64,000 nt of DNA from Sporosarcina sp. P34 (GCF_002743375.1 NZ_PDZC01000001.1:186001-250000), one strand, 5' to 3'. Counted from the stretch's first letter, positions 37,206 to 46,650 are shown. Notes: generated from the sequence alone by a model not told the origin. Numbers and translations are program-made.

Positions 37206-37673
37206 ATGACAAAAGTAACGGAAGTAAGCGAAATGAAAGTGATTGTCTTTCAGTTGATGAATAAGGAATATGCGATTGGCTTAGATGTAGTTGAATCCAT
37301 TGAGAAATCGCTATCGATTACACGTGTTCCTCGTATGCCTTCTTATGTTAAAGGAGTGTTAAATTTACGTGGTGTAGTGACGCCAGTGGTGGATTTACGT
37401 GAACGTTTTGATATGGAGTATAAAGAGTTTGATGAGACAAGCTGCATTATTATCGTTTCGCATGCGGGTGCAGAAGTAGGATTAATTGTGGACGATGCGA
37501 ATGATGTAATGGATGTTCCGACAAGCGCAATAGGCCCTCAGCCGGAAGTAGTGGGGTCTGTAGAATCCGAATTTATTTCAGGAGTGGCGAAAGTTGATAA
37601 GCGATTATTGGTTATGCTAAATCTGGAAAAAGTACTGCAACCGATAAAGAAGGGGAATACGGATGAATTCTAA
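37206..37673 (+). CDS. cheW: Chemotaxis coupling protein CheW
   Basis: Adaptor between receptors and CheA, 155 residues, a single CheW domain. VIVFQLMNKEYAIGLDVVES at the N-terminus and VKGVLNLRGVVTPVVDLRER in the middle are diagnostic. ATG 37206 has GAGGTGATGAC upstream. It overlaps cheC by 11 nt. Confidence 0.96.
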   Translation: MTKVTEVSEMKVIVFQLMNKEYAIGLDVVESIEKSLSITRVPRMPSYVKGVLNLRGVVTPVVDLRERFDMEYKEFDETSCIIIVSHAGAEVGLIVDDANDVMDVPTSAIGPQPEVVGSVESEFISGVAKVDKRLLVMLNLEKVLQPIKKGNTDEF

Positions 37674-38295
37674 AAATGACATCACCGAGATGCATCTGGA
37701 TGTCTTAAAGGAAATCGGGAATATTGGAGCAGCACATGCTGCAACTTCATTATCTCAATTGTTAGGTCAGAAAATTGACATGCGTGTACCTAACGTGGAA
37801 CTAGTTACATTTGATGAAATGTTTGATTTAGCAGGTGGTACGGAAAAAGTCGTGGCGGGTATCTTTTTACGTATTGAAGGTGATTTGACGGGCACGATGT
37901 TTTTTGTACTGACTATTAAATCTGCTACACAATTTATTCGCAAATTGACAGGGGACGCAACGTTTACATTTACGGATGTAGATGATTTGGGAATGGGTGC
38001 TTCTGCGCTACAAGAGTTGGGGAATATATTGTCAGGTTCCTATTTGTCGGCGCTCTCTGATTTTACATCATTAAATATCTATCCAACTGTACCTTCATTA
38101 AGTATTGACATGGTGGGTGCCATTGTTAGCTTCGGCCTGATCGAAGTATCCCAGTACAGTGATGAAGTTATCGTCATTGAGACGGAAATATTACAAGAAG
38201 GGGAACAGGGTGTGTCAAGTTTAGCGGGGCACTTCTTTTTACTACCTGATCCACCGTCATATCGTACGATATTTAGTTCGTTGGGTGTCTTATAG
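37663..38295 (+). CDS. cheC: CheY-P phosphatase CheC
   Basis: Hydrolyses CheY-P and binds CheD, 210 residues. Both phosphatase helices are intact: LDVLKEIGNIGAAHAATSLS and ALQELGNILSGSYLSALS, each with the Glu...Asn pair. It starts at ATG 37663 within the end of cheW behind AAGGGGAATACG and is directly followed by cheD (TAGATG junction), so CheC and CheD are made together. Confidence 0.95.
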   Translation: MNSKNDITEMHLDVLKEIGNIGAAHAATSLSQLLGQKIDMRVPNVELVTFDEMFDLAGGTEKVVAGIFLRIEGDLTGTMFFVLTIKSATQFIRKLTGDATFTFTDVDDLGMGASALQELGNILSGSYLSALSDFTSLNIYPTVPSLSIDMVGAIVSFGLIEVSQYSDEVIVIETEILQEGEQGVSSLAGHFFLLPDPPSYRTIFSSLGVL

Positions 38296-38790
38296 ATGGC
38301 AGGCGTTCAAACAGTAGTGCGTGTAGGGATTGCGGATATGAATATCGCAAAATCCCCTCATACGATTCGCACATCAGGACTGGGTTCGTGTGTTGGCGTA
38401 GTACTGTATGATTCTTCAAAAAAAATAGCAGGTATGGTGCATGTCATGTTGCCTGATAGCGAGTTGGGTAAGTCAACAAAATTGAATGTAGCAAAATTCG
38501 CAGATACGGGCATTCATGCAATGTTGGAACTTTTAAAATCTGAAGGAGTTAGACCTTTCAGCATCAAAGCGAAAATTGCTGGTGGAGCACAAATGTTTCA
38601 GTTCGGTTCGAATGATACGATCCGTATAGGTCCTCGCAATGTAGAAGCGGTAAAAAAAGAATTGAAAAGATATTCAATTCCGATTGTCGCAGAAGACACA
38701 GGCGGATCCAGTGGACGTACAATTGAATTTGATCCTGCTACGAGTATCCTATTTGTTCGTACCGTCAATGCTGGAACGCAGGAAATTTAA
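38296..38790 (+). CDS. cheD: Chemoreceptor glutamine deamidase CheD
   Basis: Deamidates specific glutamines of chemoreceptors and cooperates with CheC, 164 residues. The catalytic Cys32 (GLGSCVGVVLYD) and His49 (GMVHVMLPDS) are in place, together with KIAGGAQMF near residue 95. ATG 38296 directly follows the cheC stop. A hairpin with a weak T-rich tail and a possible promoter follow before sigD. Confidence 0.95.
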   Translation: MAGVQTVVRVGIADMNIAKSPHTIRTSGLGSCVGVVLYDSSKKIAGMVHVMLPDSELGKSTKLNVAKFADTGIHAMLELLKSEGVRPFSIKAKIAGGAQMFQFGSNDTIRIGPRNVEAVKKELKRYSIPIVAEDTGGSSGRTIEFDPATSILFVRTVNAGTQEI

Positions 38791-38801
38791 CAGTACAAAG
38801 G

Positions 38802-38837
38802 AAGGCGGCTAATACATTAGTCGCCTTTATCTATTGT
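38802..38837 (+). terminator. Terminator-like hairpin between cheD and sigD
   Basis: AAGGCGGCTA (38802-38811) pairs with TAGTCGCCTT (38818-38827, one G-T wobble) around a 6-nt loop, followed by the weak T-rich stretch TATCTATTGTATTTT. It could partly stop transcription before sigD. Confidence 0.6.
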
Positions 38838-38844
38838 ATTTTGC

Positions 38845-38850
38845 TATACT
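38845..38850 (+). promoter_or_regulatory. Possible extended -10 promoter element before sigD
   Basis: TGCTATACT (38842-38850) has the TGn extension plus TATACT. I do not see a good -35 hexamer 17 nt upstream, where the stem of the preceding hairpin lies. The distance to the sigD ATG is 56 nt. Confidence 0.35.
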
Positions 38851-38905
38851 TATACATAAGACATAAAATCGGTAGAAGGAACCTGACAGGAAAGGCGTGA
38901 ATTCG

Positions 38906-39682
38906 ATGACAAATCAAGATGTAACTGAACGACATCAGTGGAAGTTATGGATCGAAAACCGTGATCCTGATGCAGGTGATACGCTAGTACGAATGTATAC
39001 ACCTCTTGTGAATTATCACGTCCAACGAATCAGTGCTGGACTGCCGAAAAACGTATCACGTGATGAAATCAAATCTCTTGGTTATCAAGGGCTTTTCGAC
39101 GCGTTAACGAAATTTGATCCTTCACGTGATTTGAAATTCGACACATACGCTTCATTCCGGATTCGGGGTACGATTATAGATGGTTTAAGAAAAGAAGATT
39201 GGTTATCACGTTCCCTAAGAGAAAAAACTAAGAAAATGGATGAAGAAATTAGTAAGCTCGAACAGTCCTACTTGCGAACGGTGACACCCGAGGAAGTAGC
39301 AGATCACTTAGGCGTTACAACAGATCAAGTCTATCAAACTATGCATGAACAGTATTTTGCCAATGTTTTGTCCATTGATGAAAAAATGAATGATGAAGAT
39401 GATCACGATCAAACCTTTGTATTGCAGGATGATCAAACGAAAACACCTGAACAACAAGTGGTCAAAGGCGAATTGATTGAAGACTTAATAACGAAAATCA
39501 AAGAACTAAATGAAAATGAACAATTGGTACTTAGTTTGTTTTACCAGGAAGATATGACGCTAACAGAAATCGGAGAAATTTTAAGCTTATCTACATCGAG
39601 AATCTCACAAATACATTCAAAAGCATTATTTAAGTTACGGTCGCTGTTGGCGGCTGAAATTACCGACGGAGGGATTTTATGA
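38906..39682 (+). CDS. sigD: RNA polymerase sigma factor SigD (flagellar, FliA type)
   Basis: Sigma-28-family factor, 258 residues from ATG 38906 (AGGAAAGG 9 nt upstream; a GTG at 38897 is less likely). Region 2 (RDLKFDTYASFRIRGTIIDG type: LKFDTYASFRIRGTIIDGLR), region 3 and region 4 (LVLSLFYQEDMTLTEIGEIL, then STSRISQIHSKAL) are complete. It drives late genes such as hag, motAB and lytic enzymes from other loci. It overlaps the next gene by 4 nt. Its near-terminal operon position affects its level in B. subtilis. Confidence 0.96.
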   Translation: MTNQDVTERHQWKLWIENRDPDAGDTLVRMYTPLVNYHVQRISAGLPKNVSRDEIKSLGYQGLFDALTKFDPSRDLKFDTYASFRIRGTIIDGLRKEDWLSRSLREKTKKMDEEISKLEQSYLRTVTPEEVADHLGVTTDQVYQTMHEQYFANVLSIDEKMNDEDDHDQTFVLQDDQTKTPEQQVVKGELIEDLITKIKELNENEQLVLSLFYQEDMTLTEIGEILSLSTSRISQIHSKALFKLRSLLAAEITDGGIL

Positions 39683-39969
39683 GTTTGAAAGCTATCGAAC
39701 TTCAAATTGCTATCCCGAAGACATTTGAGGCAGGCAAAATAGCGGAGCAAAAGCAGCAACAGTCTCAACTTGCTCAAGACAGTGCCAATTTGCAAACAGA
39801 AAAACAAGCCTTAAAGAGCAAAGAAACGGTCCTAAAATCATCTCCATATGCAAAGATGGATGGAGATCGTCAGCAGCCTAGCGAAGAGTCACAACAAGAA
39901 AAAAATGAGAAAGAACAACAGCAAGCCAAGCATCCGTTTAAAGGTTCGTTCGTTGATTACAGTGGATAA
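39679..39969 (+). CDS. Small Gln/Lys-rich protein between sigD and swrB
   Basis: A 96-residue protein that I cannot assign with confidence. The N-terminus (SLKAIELQIAIPKTFEAGK) looks like a conserved beta-strand/turn motif. The middle is a highly charged Gln/Lys/Glu coiled-coil-like stretch and the end is HPFKGSFVDYSG. ATG 39679 overlaps the sigD stop (ATGA) and its stop lies 5 nt before the swrB ATG, so it is tightly coupled. B. subtilis has swrB directly after sigD at this place. From memory, similar small proteins with an 'ALPRT' start occur near flagellar genes in other Bacillales. Confidence 0.75.
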   Translation: MSLKAIELQIAIPKTFEAGKIAEQKQQQSQLAQDSANLQTEKQALKSKETVLKSSPYAKMDGDRQQPSEESQQEKNEKEQQQAKHPFKGSFVDYSG

Positions 39970-39973
39970 TTTT

Positions 39974-40486
39974 ATGGGAATTCTACTAGCTCTTTTATTC
40001 ATCTTACAAATCATCGGATTTATGGTAATGACGTTGATGTACTTAAAAATCACAAAATTTGACAATTTGGAGAAAAAGCAACAACGTCTTATGAAAGAAA
40101 TGGATCAATCCATATTAGCTTATCTAGGGGAAATCAAAGAAGAAAACGATCGGTTAATCCATCAATTGAATCAACAAACAGATGCTCAAATGAAGCCTAC
40201 TACAAATACAGCTTCAAGCGAACAGTCAATAACAGAAGTGTCTGGTTCGAGACAGAAGCCACATCCGGTTCCTTTACATTTCGCTTTACGTTCCTACCAA
40301 AAGACGGTGGAAACTGAAAAGAATGAGAAAGAAAAGAATTCAGAACTACATTCAAAATCATTTGACGACCTGGATGACAAAGAAAAAGCAAAAAAGCTTT
40401 ATGCCGAAGGTAAATCAATAGAGGATATTGCAAGAAAATTGAAAAAAGGTAAAACGGAAATCGAATTGATAATTAAGTTTGACTGA
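39974..40486 (+). CDS. swrB: SwrB (YlxL), flagellar assembly/swarming protein
   Basis: 170 residues, last gene of the fla/che operon. An N-terminal membrane helix (about 3-28, ILLALLFILQIIGFMVMTLM) is followed by a coiled coil and an acidic/Lys-rich linker, then a C-terminal helix-turn-helix-like end (KAKKLYAEGKSIEDIARKL). This layout matches SwrB, which activates the switch from hook-basal body to filament assembly in B. subtilis. The GTG at 39962 is an alternative start; neither has a strong Shine-Dalgarno, suggesting coupling. Confidence 0.82.
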   Translation: MGILLALLFILQIIGFMVMTLMYLKITKFDNLEKKQQRLMKEMDQSILAYLGEIKEENDRLIHQLNQQTDAQMKPTTNTASSEQSITEVSGSRQKPHPVPLHFALRSYQKTVETEKNEKEKNSELHSKSFDDLDDKEKAKKLYAEGKSIEDIARKLKKGKTEIELIIKFD

Positions 40487-40551
40487 AGTTAAACACAGTA
40501 GTTGCAAACAACTTAGAGTTGTGTTAATTTAATAGATGGTATTACTACACA

Positions 40552-40608
40552 CGCGTGCGGATGAATGAGTGGGTGCCATTATGGTCACTTATTCGTAGGA
40601 AGTACGCG
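40552..40608 (+). promoter_or_regulatory. Structured leader of rpsB (candidate S2 autoregulatory RNA)
   Basis: A two-tier stem lies just before rpsB. The outer stem is CGCGT (40552-40556) with ACGCG (40604-40608). The inner 11-bp stem pairs 40561-40571 with 40586-40596, including two G-T wobbles. An asymmetric internal loop separates the two tiers. The rpsB Shine-Dalgarno lies 18-24 nt downstream. A weak promoter-like pair (TTGCAA at 40502, TAATTT at 40525) would start the transcript upstream. Autoregulation by S2 is inferred from position only. Confidence 0.5.
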
Positions 40609-40639
40609 GAGGACAAAAAACCAATAGGAGGAATTAAAC

Positions 40640-41377
40640 ATGTCAGTAATCTCAATGAAACAATTGCTAGAAGCTGGTGTACATTTCGGACACCAAACAC
40701 GTCGTTGGAATCCAAAAATGAAGAAATTTATCTTCGTGGAGCGTAACGGCATCTATATCATTGACCTTCAAAAAACGGTCAAAAAATTAGAGGAAGCTTA
40801 CAACTTCATGCGCCAAGTCGGTGCTGATGGTGGTAAAGTTCTTTTCGTAGGTACGAAGAAACAAGCACAAGAAGCAATCAAAGAAGAAGCAGAACGTGCT
40901 GGAATGTATTACATCAACCAACGTTGGTTGGGTGGAACATTGACGAACTTCGGTACTATTCAAAAACGTGTAGCACGTATGAAAGCTATTGAGAAAATGG
41001 AAGAGGATGGCACGTTCGACGTACTTCCTAAAAAAGAAGTTTCTCAATTAAATAAAGAACACGAGCGTCTTGTGAAATTCCTAGGCGGTATCCGTGACAT
41101 GAAAGGCTTGCCTGATGTAATCTTTATCGTAGATCCACGTAAAGAGCGTATTGCGGTAGCTGAAGCAATCAAATTGAATATTCCACTCGTTGGAATCGTT
41201 GATACTAACTGTGATCCGGACGAAATCGACTATGTCATCCCTGCGAACGACGATGCAATCCGCGCAGTACGTTTACTTACAAGCAAAATGGCAGATGCTT
41301 TGATTGAATCCCGTCAAGGTGAAGACGACGAAGTAGCTGAAACAGTAAACGAAACAGCAACTGTTACTGCAGACTGA
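40640..41377 (+). CDS. rpsB: 30S ribosomal protein S2
   Basis: 245 residues, starting [20 protein letters not shown], the S2 signature, followed by [21 protein letters not shown]. The coiled-coil region and the acidic C-terminus ([15 protein letters not shown]) are normal. ATG 40640 has TAGGAGGAA at good spacing. It is followed by a terminator, then tsf. Confidence 0.98.
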   Translation: MSVISMKQLLEAGVHFGHQTRRWNPKMKKFIFVERNGIYIIDLQKTVKKLEEAYNFMRQVGADGGKVLFVGTKKQAQEAIKEEAERAGMYYINQRWLGGTLTNFGTIQKRVARMKAIEKMEEDGTFDVLPKKEVSQLNKEHERLVKFLGGIRDMKGLPDVIFIVDPRKERIAVAEAIKLNIPLVGIVDTNCDPDEIDYVIPANDDAIRAVRLLTSKMADALIESRQGEDDEVAETVNETATVTAD

Positions 41378-41391
41378 AATGAGTACATGAT

Positions 41392-41428
41392 GAGACGATA
41401 AGTGGCGTACCCCTTATCGTCTCTTTTT
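41392..41428 (+). terminator. Terminator or attenuator between rpsB and tsf
   Basis: GAGACGATAAG (41392-41402) pairs perfectly with CTTATCGTCTC (41413-41423) and is followed by TTTTT. It lies 47 nt before the tsf start. tsf has no obvious own promoter, so partial readthrough is likely. Confidence 0.88.
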
Positions 41429-41475
41429 AAAGCAATAAGAAATTTCAAATGATATCTAATAGGAGGAATTTTCAA

Positions 41476-42363
41476 ATGGCAACAATTACAGCCCAAATGG
41501 TTAAAGAACTTCGTGAAAAAACAGGCGCAGGTATGATGGACTGCAAAAAGGCATTAACTAAAGTAGACGGTGACATGACTGCAGCAATGGAGTATATGCG
41601 TGAAAAAGGCCTTTCAAGTGCAGCGAAAAAAGCAGATCGTATTGCAGCTGAAGGTGTTGCAAACATTTTAGTTCAAGGTAATGATGCAGTTATACTTGAA
41701 GTGAATGCTGAGACAGACTTCGTAGCAAAAAACGAAGGCTTCCAAACTCTTGTTAAAGAAATTTCTGAGTTCTTACTTGCAACGAAACCTGCTTCAGTAG
41801 AAGAAGCTAACGCAGCGAAATTAGATAACGGTTTGACAGTATCTGAACACATTTCAAACGCAGTAGCTAAAATTGGAGAGAAAATTACTCTTCGCCGTTT
41901 TGAAATCCGTGAGAAAACAGATCAAGACGCTTTCGGTCCTTACCTACACATGGGCGGTCGTATTGCCGTGTTGACTGTACTTGAAGGTTCAACAGATTCT
42001 GAGGCAGCGAAAGATGTCGCAATGCATATCGCAGCAATGAATCCGAAATACATTTCACGCGACGAAGTATCTGCTGACGAAGTAGAAAAAGAGCGTAACG
42101 TATTGACTGAGCAAGCTTTAAACGAAGGTAAACCAGAAAATATCGTAGCGAAAATGGTAGAAGGCCGTCTTGGGAAATATTTCGAGGAAATCTGTGTCTT
42201 GGATCAAGCTTTCGTTAAGAATTCTGATCAAAAAGTTCGCGATTTCGTGAAAACAACTGGCGGAACATTAGTAGAGTTTATTCGTTACGAAGTAGGCGAA
42301 GGTATTGAGAAGCGTGAAGACAACTTTGCTGACGAAGTAATGAGCCAAGTAAAAGGTAACTAA
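41476..42363 (+). CDS. tsf: Translation elongation factor Ts
   Basis: Nucleotide exchange factor for EF-Tu, 295 residues. The UBA-type N-terminus [20 protein letters not shown] and the core [10 protein letters not shown] are diagnostic, and the C-terminal module continues to the stop. ATG 41476 (MATITAQM) has AGGAGGAATT ahead; the upstream ATG at 41449 lies before that Shine-Dalgarno. Its place after rpsB is universal in bacteria. Confidence 0.98.
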   Translation: MATITAQMVKELREKTGAGMMDCKKALTKVDGDMTAAMEYMREKGLSSAAKKADRIAAEGVANILVQGNDAVILEVNAETDFVAKNEGFQTLVKEISEFLLATKPASVEEANAAKLDNGLTVSEHISNAVAKIGEKITLRRFEIREKTDQDAFGPYLHMGGRIAVLTVLEGSTDSEAAKDVAMHIAAMNPKYISRDEVSADEVEKERNVLTEQALNEGKPENIVAKMVEGRLGKYFEEICVLDQAFVKNSDQKVRDFVKTTGGTLVEFIRYEVGEGIEKREDNFADEVMSQVKGN

Positions 42364-42380
42364 GTATAATCCAATCGTAC

Positions 42381-42415
42381 AGAGGGGCACATCCATCATG
42401 TGTTCCTCTTTTTTG
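42381..42415 (+). terminator. Terminator between tsf and pyrH
   Basis: A 12-bp stem (42381-42392 with 42398-42409, two G-T pairs) closes a 5-nt loop and runs into six T residues. It lies 28 nt before the pyrH ATG. Confidence 0.87.
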
Positions 42416-42442
42416 AGAATAGGAAATTGCAGGAGGGCCAAC

Positions 42443-43171
42443 ATGAGTATTCCAAAATATAAGCGCATCGTGTTAAAATTAAGTGGGGAAGCATTAGCTG
42501 GAGACCAAGGCTTCGGATTGTCTCCGGAAGTTGTTAAATCAGTTGCAAGCCAAGTGAAAGAAGTAGTAGAACTTGGTGTAGAAGTAGCAGTAGTAGTAGG
42601 CGGCGGAAACATTTGGCGTGGGAAAGTCGGAAGTGAAATGGGAATGGACCGTACAACAGCTGACTACATGGGAATGCTTGCAACGGTTATGAACTCACTT
42701 GCTCTTCAGGATGCTCTTGAAAAGCTAGGACCAGAAACACGAGTAATGTCTTCCATTGACATGAGACAAGTAGCTGAACCTTACATACGTCGCAAAGCAA
42801 TCCGTCATCTAGAGAAAAAACGTGTCGTAATATTTGCGGCAGGAACGGGTAATCCTTATTTCTCTACAGACACAACGGCTGCTCTGCGTGCTGCTGAAAT
42901 CGAAGCGGATGTCATTTTAATGGCAAAGAACAACGTTGACGGTGTGTATTCTGCTGATCCGATGAAGGACTCCACAGCTACTAAATACTTAGAACTGTCC
43001 TATCTTGAAGTGATTAGTCAAGGACTTGAAGTGATGGATTCCACTGCATCGACTCTATGTATGGACAATGATATCCCGCTCGTAGTATTCTCAATTATGG
43101 ATAATGGTAATATTAAAAAAGCCGTACTAGGTGATAACATCGGGACGGTCGTCAGGAGGAATAAGCAATGA
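42443..43171 (+). CDS. pyrH: Uridylate kinase
   Basis: Converts UMP to UDP, hexameric, essential. 242 residues with the amino acid kinase fold: [11 protein letters not shown] at the N-terminus, [10 protein letters not shown] near residue 53, [17 protein letters not shown] near 130 and [10 protein letters not shown] near 165. The ATG at 42443 has AGGAGGG ahead; the longer frame from 42398 starts inside the terminator. It overlaps frr by 4 nt. Confidence 0.98.
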   Translation: MSIPKYKRIVLKLSGEALAGDQGFGLSPEVVKSVASQVKEVVELGVEVAVVVGGGNIWRGKVGSEMGMDRTTADYMGMLATVMNSLALQDALEKLGPETRVMSSIDMRQVAEPYIRRKAIRHLEKKRVVIFAAGTGNPYFSTDTTAALRAAEIEADVILMAKNNVDGVYSADPMKDSTATKYLELSYLEVISQGLEVMDSTASTLCMDNDIPLVVFSIMDNGNIKKAVLGDNIGTVVRRNKQ

Positions 43172-43725
43172 CAAAAGAAGTAATGGATCAGACGAGAGAA
43201 CGTATGGATAAAGCGCATAGCGCCTTTTCAAGACAGTTGGCTTCTATCCGTGCTGGAAGAGCTAACGCGAGCTTATTAGACAGAATTTCTGTTATTTATT
43301 ATGGAGCACCTACACCGTTAAACCAAATGGCTGGAATTTCTGTGCCAGAACCACGTTTGTTAGTAGTTCAGCCTTATGATAAGACTACAATTAGTGAAAT
43401 CGAAAAAGCCATCATGAAATCAGACATCGGGATCACACCGTCTAACGATGGGTCAGTTATTCGCCTAGCTGTACCTGCACTTACGGAAGAGCGTCGTAAA
43501 GATTTAGTGAAAGATGTAAAACGTGAAGCAGAAGATGCAAAAGTAGCGATTCGTAATGTTCGTCGTGACAGCAATGAAGATTTGAAGAAGCTTGAAAAAG
43601 ATGCAGAAATTACTGAAGATGAGTTGCGCCGTTACAATGAACAAGTACAAAAGATGACAGATGAATTTATCGAAAAGATTGACCAAACTGCAAAAGATAA
43701 AGAAAATGAAATCTTGGAAATCTGA
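43168..43725 (+). CDS. frr: Ribosome recycling factor
   Basis: 185 residues, tRNA-shaped factor that splits post-termination ribosomes with [23 protein letters not shown] at the N-terminus, INRISV-type [12 protein letters not shown] and the ending [13 protein letters not shown] are diagnostic. ATG 43168 overlaps the pyrH stop (ATGA) behind AGGAGGAAT. A terminator follows. Confidence 0.98.
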   Translation: MTKEVMDQTRERMDKAHSAFSRQLASIRAGRANASLLDRISVIYYGAPTPLNQMAGISVPEPRLLVVQPYDKTTISEIEKAIMKSDIGITPSNDGSVIRLAVPALTEERRKDLVKDVKREAEDAKVAIRNVRRDSNEDLKKLEKDAEITEDELRRYNEQVQKMTDEFIEKIDQTAKDKENEILEI

Positions 43726-43747
43726 GTACAGAACTTTCTATAAGGAG

Positions 43748-43784
43748 GAGCGTCCTACTTTTAGGACGCTCTTTTCTTTCTTTT
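43748..43784 (+). terminator. Rho-independent terminator after frr
   Basis: GAGCGTCCTA (43748-43757) pairs with TAGGACGCTC (43762-43771) around a 4-nt loop and a T/C-rich tail (CTTTTCTTTCTTTT). Confidence 0.92.
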
Positions 43785-43857
43785 GCATGCTATTTACCAT
43801 GCAATTTGGTAGGATAGTCAGTAGGAGTATCCGAATTGAGCCAAGTGGGGGAACGCT

Positions 43858-44649
43858 ATGCTTAGAAAACTAATGCGAAAAAAAACGGCAGATATTCAGT
43901 TGCTGGACGAACGGATAGAAGCCGTTAAAAATAGACAAATTCCTAACCATGTGGCGATTATCATGGATGGAAATGGTAGATGGGCGAAGCAACGTAAAAT
44001 GCCACGAATTGCAGGCCACCATGAAGGAATGAAAACCGTTCGGCAAATTACCAATTTTGCAAATGCGATGGGTGTAAAAGCACTCACACTCTATGCATTT
44101 TCAACCGAAAATTGGAAGCGGCCCAGGATGGAAATTGACTTTTTGATGAACCTTCCGGGCGAGTTTCTTAATACGTATTTGCCTGAGTTAATGGAAAAAG
44201 GCATCAAAGTGGAAATGATCGGAGACATGGATGCGCTTCCGAGTCATACAGAAAAAGCGATTAAGAAAGCCATAGAACAAACGAAAGAAAATAAAGGGTT
44301 AATTTTGAATTTTGCAATGAATTATGGGAGTAGAGTAGAACTGGTTCATGCAATGAAAGAGATGGCAGAAGAAGTGGCTTCCGGAACATTGAAAGTGGAG
44401 GAAATTGATGAAGGTTTAATTGAATCCAAGCTAATGACAGCCCACTTGCCAGAACCTGATCTACTAATTCGCACAAGTGGTGAAGTCCGTTTGTCTAATT
44501 TTATGCTATGGCAACTTGCCTATGCGGAATTCATTTTTACGGATGTATTATGGCCAGATTATGATGAAGACTGCTTTTTACAAGCAATAGAAGATTTCCA
44601 AAAAAGAAATCGACGCTTTGGAAGCTTGGAAGGAGATCAGAAAAGATGA
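43858..44649 (+). CDS. uppS: Undecaprenyl diphosphate synthase
   Basis: cis-Prenyltransferase that makes the C55 lipid carrier for peptidoglycan and teichoic acid synthesis. 263 residues. Catalytic Asp37 (AIIMDGNGRWAK), ALTLYAFSTENWKRP near residue 80 and RTSGEVRLSNFMLWQLAYAE near 205 are present. ATG 43858 follows GGGGGAACGCT. It overlaps cdsA by 4 nt. Confidence 0.97.
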   Translation: MLRKLMRKKTADIQLLDERIEAVKNRQIPNHVAIIMDGNGRWAKQRKMPRIAGHHEGMKTVRQITNFANAMGVKALTLYAFSTENWKRPRMEIDFLMNLPGEFLNTYLPELMEKGIKVEMIGDMDALPSHTEKAIKKAIEQTKENKGLILNFAMNYGSRVELVHAMKEMAEEVASGTLKVEEIDEGLIESKLMTAHLPEPDLLIRTSGEVRLSNFMLWQLAYAEFIFTDVLWPDYDEDCFLQAIEDFQKRNRRFGSLEGDQKR

Positions 44650-45440
44650 AGCAAAGAATCATCACTGCTATTGTAGCTCTCGTATTTTTTGTGCCATTAA
44701 TTATCATCGGTGGCTTACCGTTTATCATGATGATTTTTGCGATATCTACGATTGGTTTATACGAACTACTGCGTATGCGTAATATGTCACTTTTTTCTAT
44801 CGGCGGATTACTCTCATGGTTACTTCTGCTCGTCATTTTACTACCATCAAGGTGGACAGAACAGGTTGAAAGTTTCCTGAGTTTAGAAAAGCTTGAAATG
44901 ATCTATGTATTGATATTATTGTTATTGGTTTATACTGTAATAATGAAAAATAAATGGACATTCGAAGATATTGCATTCAGTGCAATTAGTGCGCTGTATG
45001 TTGGTATTGGTTTTTATTATTTGATCGAAACTCGATTATTCGGTTTAGAGTACATAGGCTACGCATTACTCATTATCTGGTCAACAGATTCAGGTGCGTA
45101 CTTTGTTGGACGTAAAATAGGAAAACGAAAATTATGGCCGGATATTTCACCTAATAAAACGATTGAAGGATTTATTGGAGGGATAATTTCTGCGGTCGTG
45201 ATTACGTTGATTTATAATATGTTCTACCCTATCGCCACGTCATTCGTGTCGTTTATTATCATTACAATAGTGGCATCAATTGTAGGACAAATGGGTGACT
45301 TAGTAGAATCAGCACTAAAACGTTTCTATAACGTGAAAGATTCAGGGAAGCTGCTGCCTGGACATGGAGGCGTTTTGGACCGATTTGACAGTTTACTGTT
45401 TGTACTCCCGTTGCTTCACTTTGTTCAATTCATAGGGTAA
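44646..45440 (+). CDS. cdsA: Phosphatidate cytidylyltransferase
   Basis: Makes CDP-diacylglycerol, the branch point of phospholipid synthesis. 264 residues with about seven membrane helices and the C-terminal CTP-transferase signature [20 protein letters not shown] followed by [14 protein letters not shown], with its conserved acidic residues. It starts at ATG 44646 overlapping the uppS stop, behind GGAAGGAGA. dxr follows after 19 nt. Confidence 0.95.
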   Translation: MKQRIITAIVALVFFVPLIIIGGLPFIMMIFAISTIGLYELLRMRNMSLFSIGGLLSWLLLLVILLPSRWTEQVESFLSLEKLEMIYVLILLLLVYTVIMKNKWTFEDIAFSAISALYVGIGFYYLIETRLFGLEYIGYALLIIWSTDSGAYFVGRKIGKRKLWPDISPNKTIEGFIGGIISAVVITLIYNMFYPIATSFVSFIIITIVASIVGQMGDLVESALKRFYNVKDSGKLLPGHGGVLDRFDSLLFVLPLLHFVQFIG

Positions 45441-45459
45441 TGGAAAGGAAGTTCATAAT

Positions 45460-46614
45460 ATGAAGAAAATCAATTTGCTTGGTGCCACGGGTTCAATCGG
45501 GACTCAAACATTAAGCATTATTGCAGCTCATCCTGATCGTTTTGAATTAACAGCGATGTCGGCAGGAAGAAATATACAAAAAACAAGTGAAATCATTACA
45601 AGATTTCAACCTAAATTAGTTTCTGTTTTAGAAGAGGCGGATGCAGAGCGCTTAAAAAAAGAATTTCCCAAGATTCAATTCGTTCATGGTGATGAAGGAT
45701 TAATTGAAGCGGCGGTTGGACTGGAAGCAGATGTCTTGCTAAACTCAGTAATCGGTAGTGTAGGCTTAAGACCGACACTTGCGGCGATCAAAGCGGGCAT
45801 GACGATTGCCATTGCGAATAAAGAAACACTGGTAGCAGCCGGCAATCTTGTAGTAGAAGCAGCACAACGTCATAATGTCCCACTTGTTCCAGTAGACAGT
45901 GAACACTCTGCATTATTCCAGTCGTTAAATGGTGAGAATCCGAAGAGAGTCACAAATTTGATATTAACAGCATCCGGTGGAAGTTTTAGGGACTACACGC
46001 GGGATCAACTTCAGCACGTTACAGTAGAACAAGCACTCGCGCATCCAAACTGGTCGATGGGTAATAAATTAACTATCGACTCAGCAACGATGATGAACAA
46101 AGGTTTGGAAGTGATAGAAGCCCATCATTTATTTGCGATGCCATATGATCAAATAGAATGTCTACTACATAAAGAAAGTATTATCCATTCGATGGTGGAG
46201 TTTGAAGATACAAGTGTCATGGCGCAACTAGGTTCACCTGATATGCGTGTTCCGATTCAATACGCACTTACCTATCCGGATCGTATTCAAATGGCTGATG
46301 CTAAACGTCTTCGTCTAGATGAAATTGGCAAATTACATTTCGAAAAAATGGATTATCAACGATTTAAAGCCTTGTCACTTGCATATGATGCAGGTAGGGA
46401 AGGAGGCACTATGCCTACAGCGATGAATGCGGCAAACGAAGTGGCGGTTCAACTGTTCATGGAAGGTCATATTCCTTTCTTGCAAATCGAAGAAATCATT
46501 GAGGACATGATGCAGCAGCATCTAACTATTAAAAATCCTAATTTGGAAGAAATTTTGGAGACAGATCGCAATACGCGTAAAAAAGTCTATGGTATAGTGA
46601 AGTATCAAGATTAA
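45460..46614 (+). CDS. dxr: 1-deoxy-D-xylulose 5-phosphate reductoisomerase
   Basis: Second step of the MEP isoprenoid pathway: DXP to MEP with NADPH. 384 residues with the NADPH site [13 protein letters not shown] at the start, [15 protein letters not shown] near residue 120, [13 protein letters not shown], the substrate loop ASGGSFRD, and [20 protein letters not shown] (near residue 205). It feeds uppS, located two genes upstream. Confidence 0.97.
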   Translation: MKKINLLGATGSIGTQTLSIIAAHPDRFELTAMSAGRNIQKTSEIITRFQPKLVSVLEEADAERLKKEFPKIQFVHGDEGLIEAAVGLEADVLLNSVIGSVGLRPTLAAIKAGMTIAIANKETLVAAGNLVVEAAQRHNVPLVPVDSEHSALFQSLNGENPKRVTNLILTASGGSFRDYTRDQLQHVTVEQALAHPNWSMGNKLTIDSATMMNKGLEVIEAHHLFAMPYDQIECLLHKESIIHSMVEFEDTSVMAQLGSPDMRVPIQYALTYPDRIQMADAKRLRLDEIGKLHFEKMDYQRFKALSLAYDAGREGGTMPTAMNAANEVAVQLFMEGHIPFLQIEEIIEDMMQQHLTIKNPNLEEILETDRNTRKKVYGIVKYQD

Positions 46615-46650
46615 TTTCAGGCTATCATAGCCGGTGAAGGTGGTTACTGA

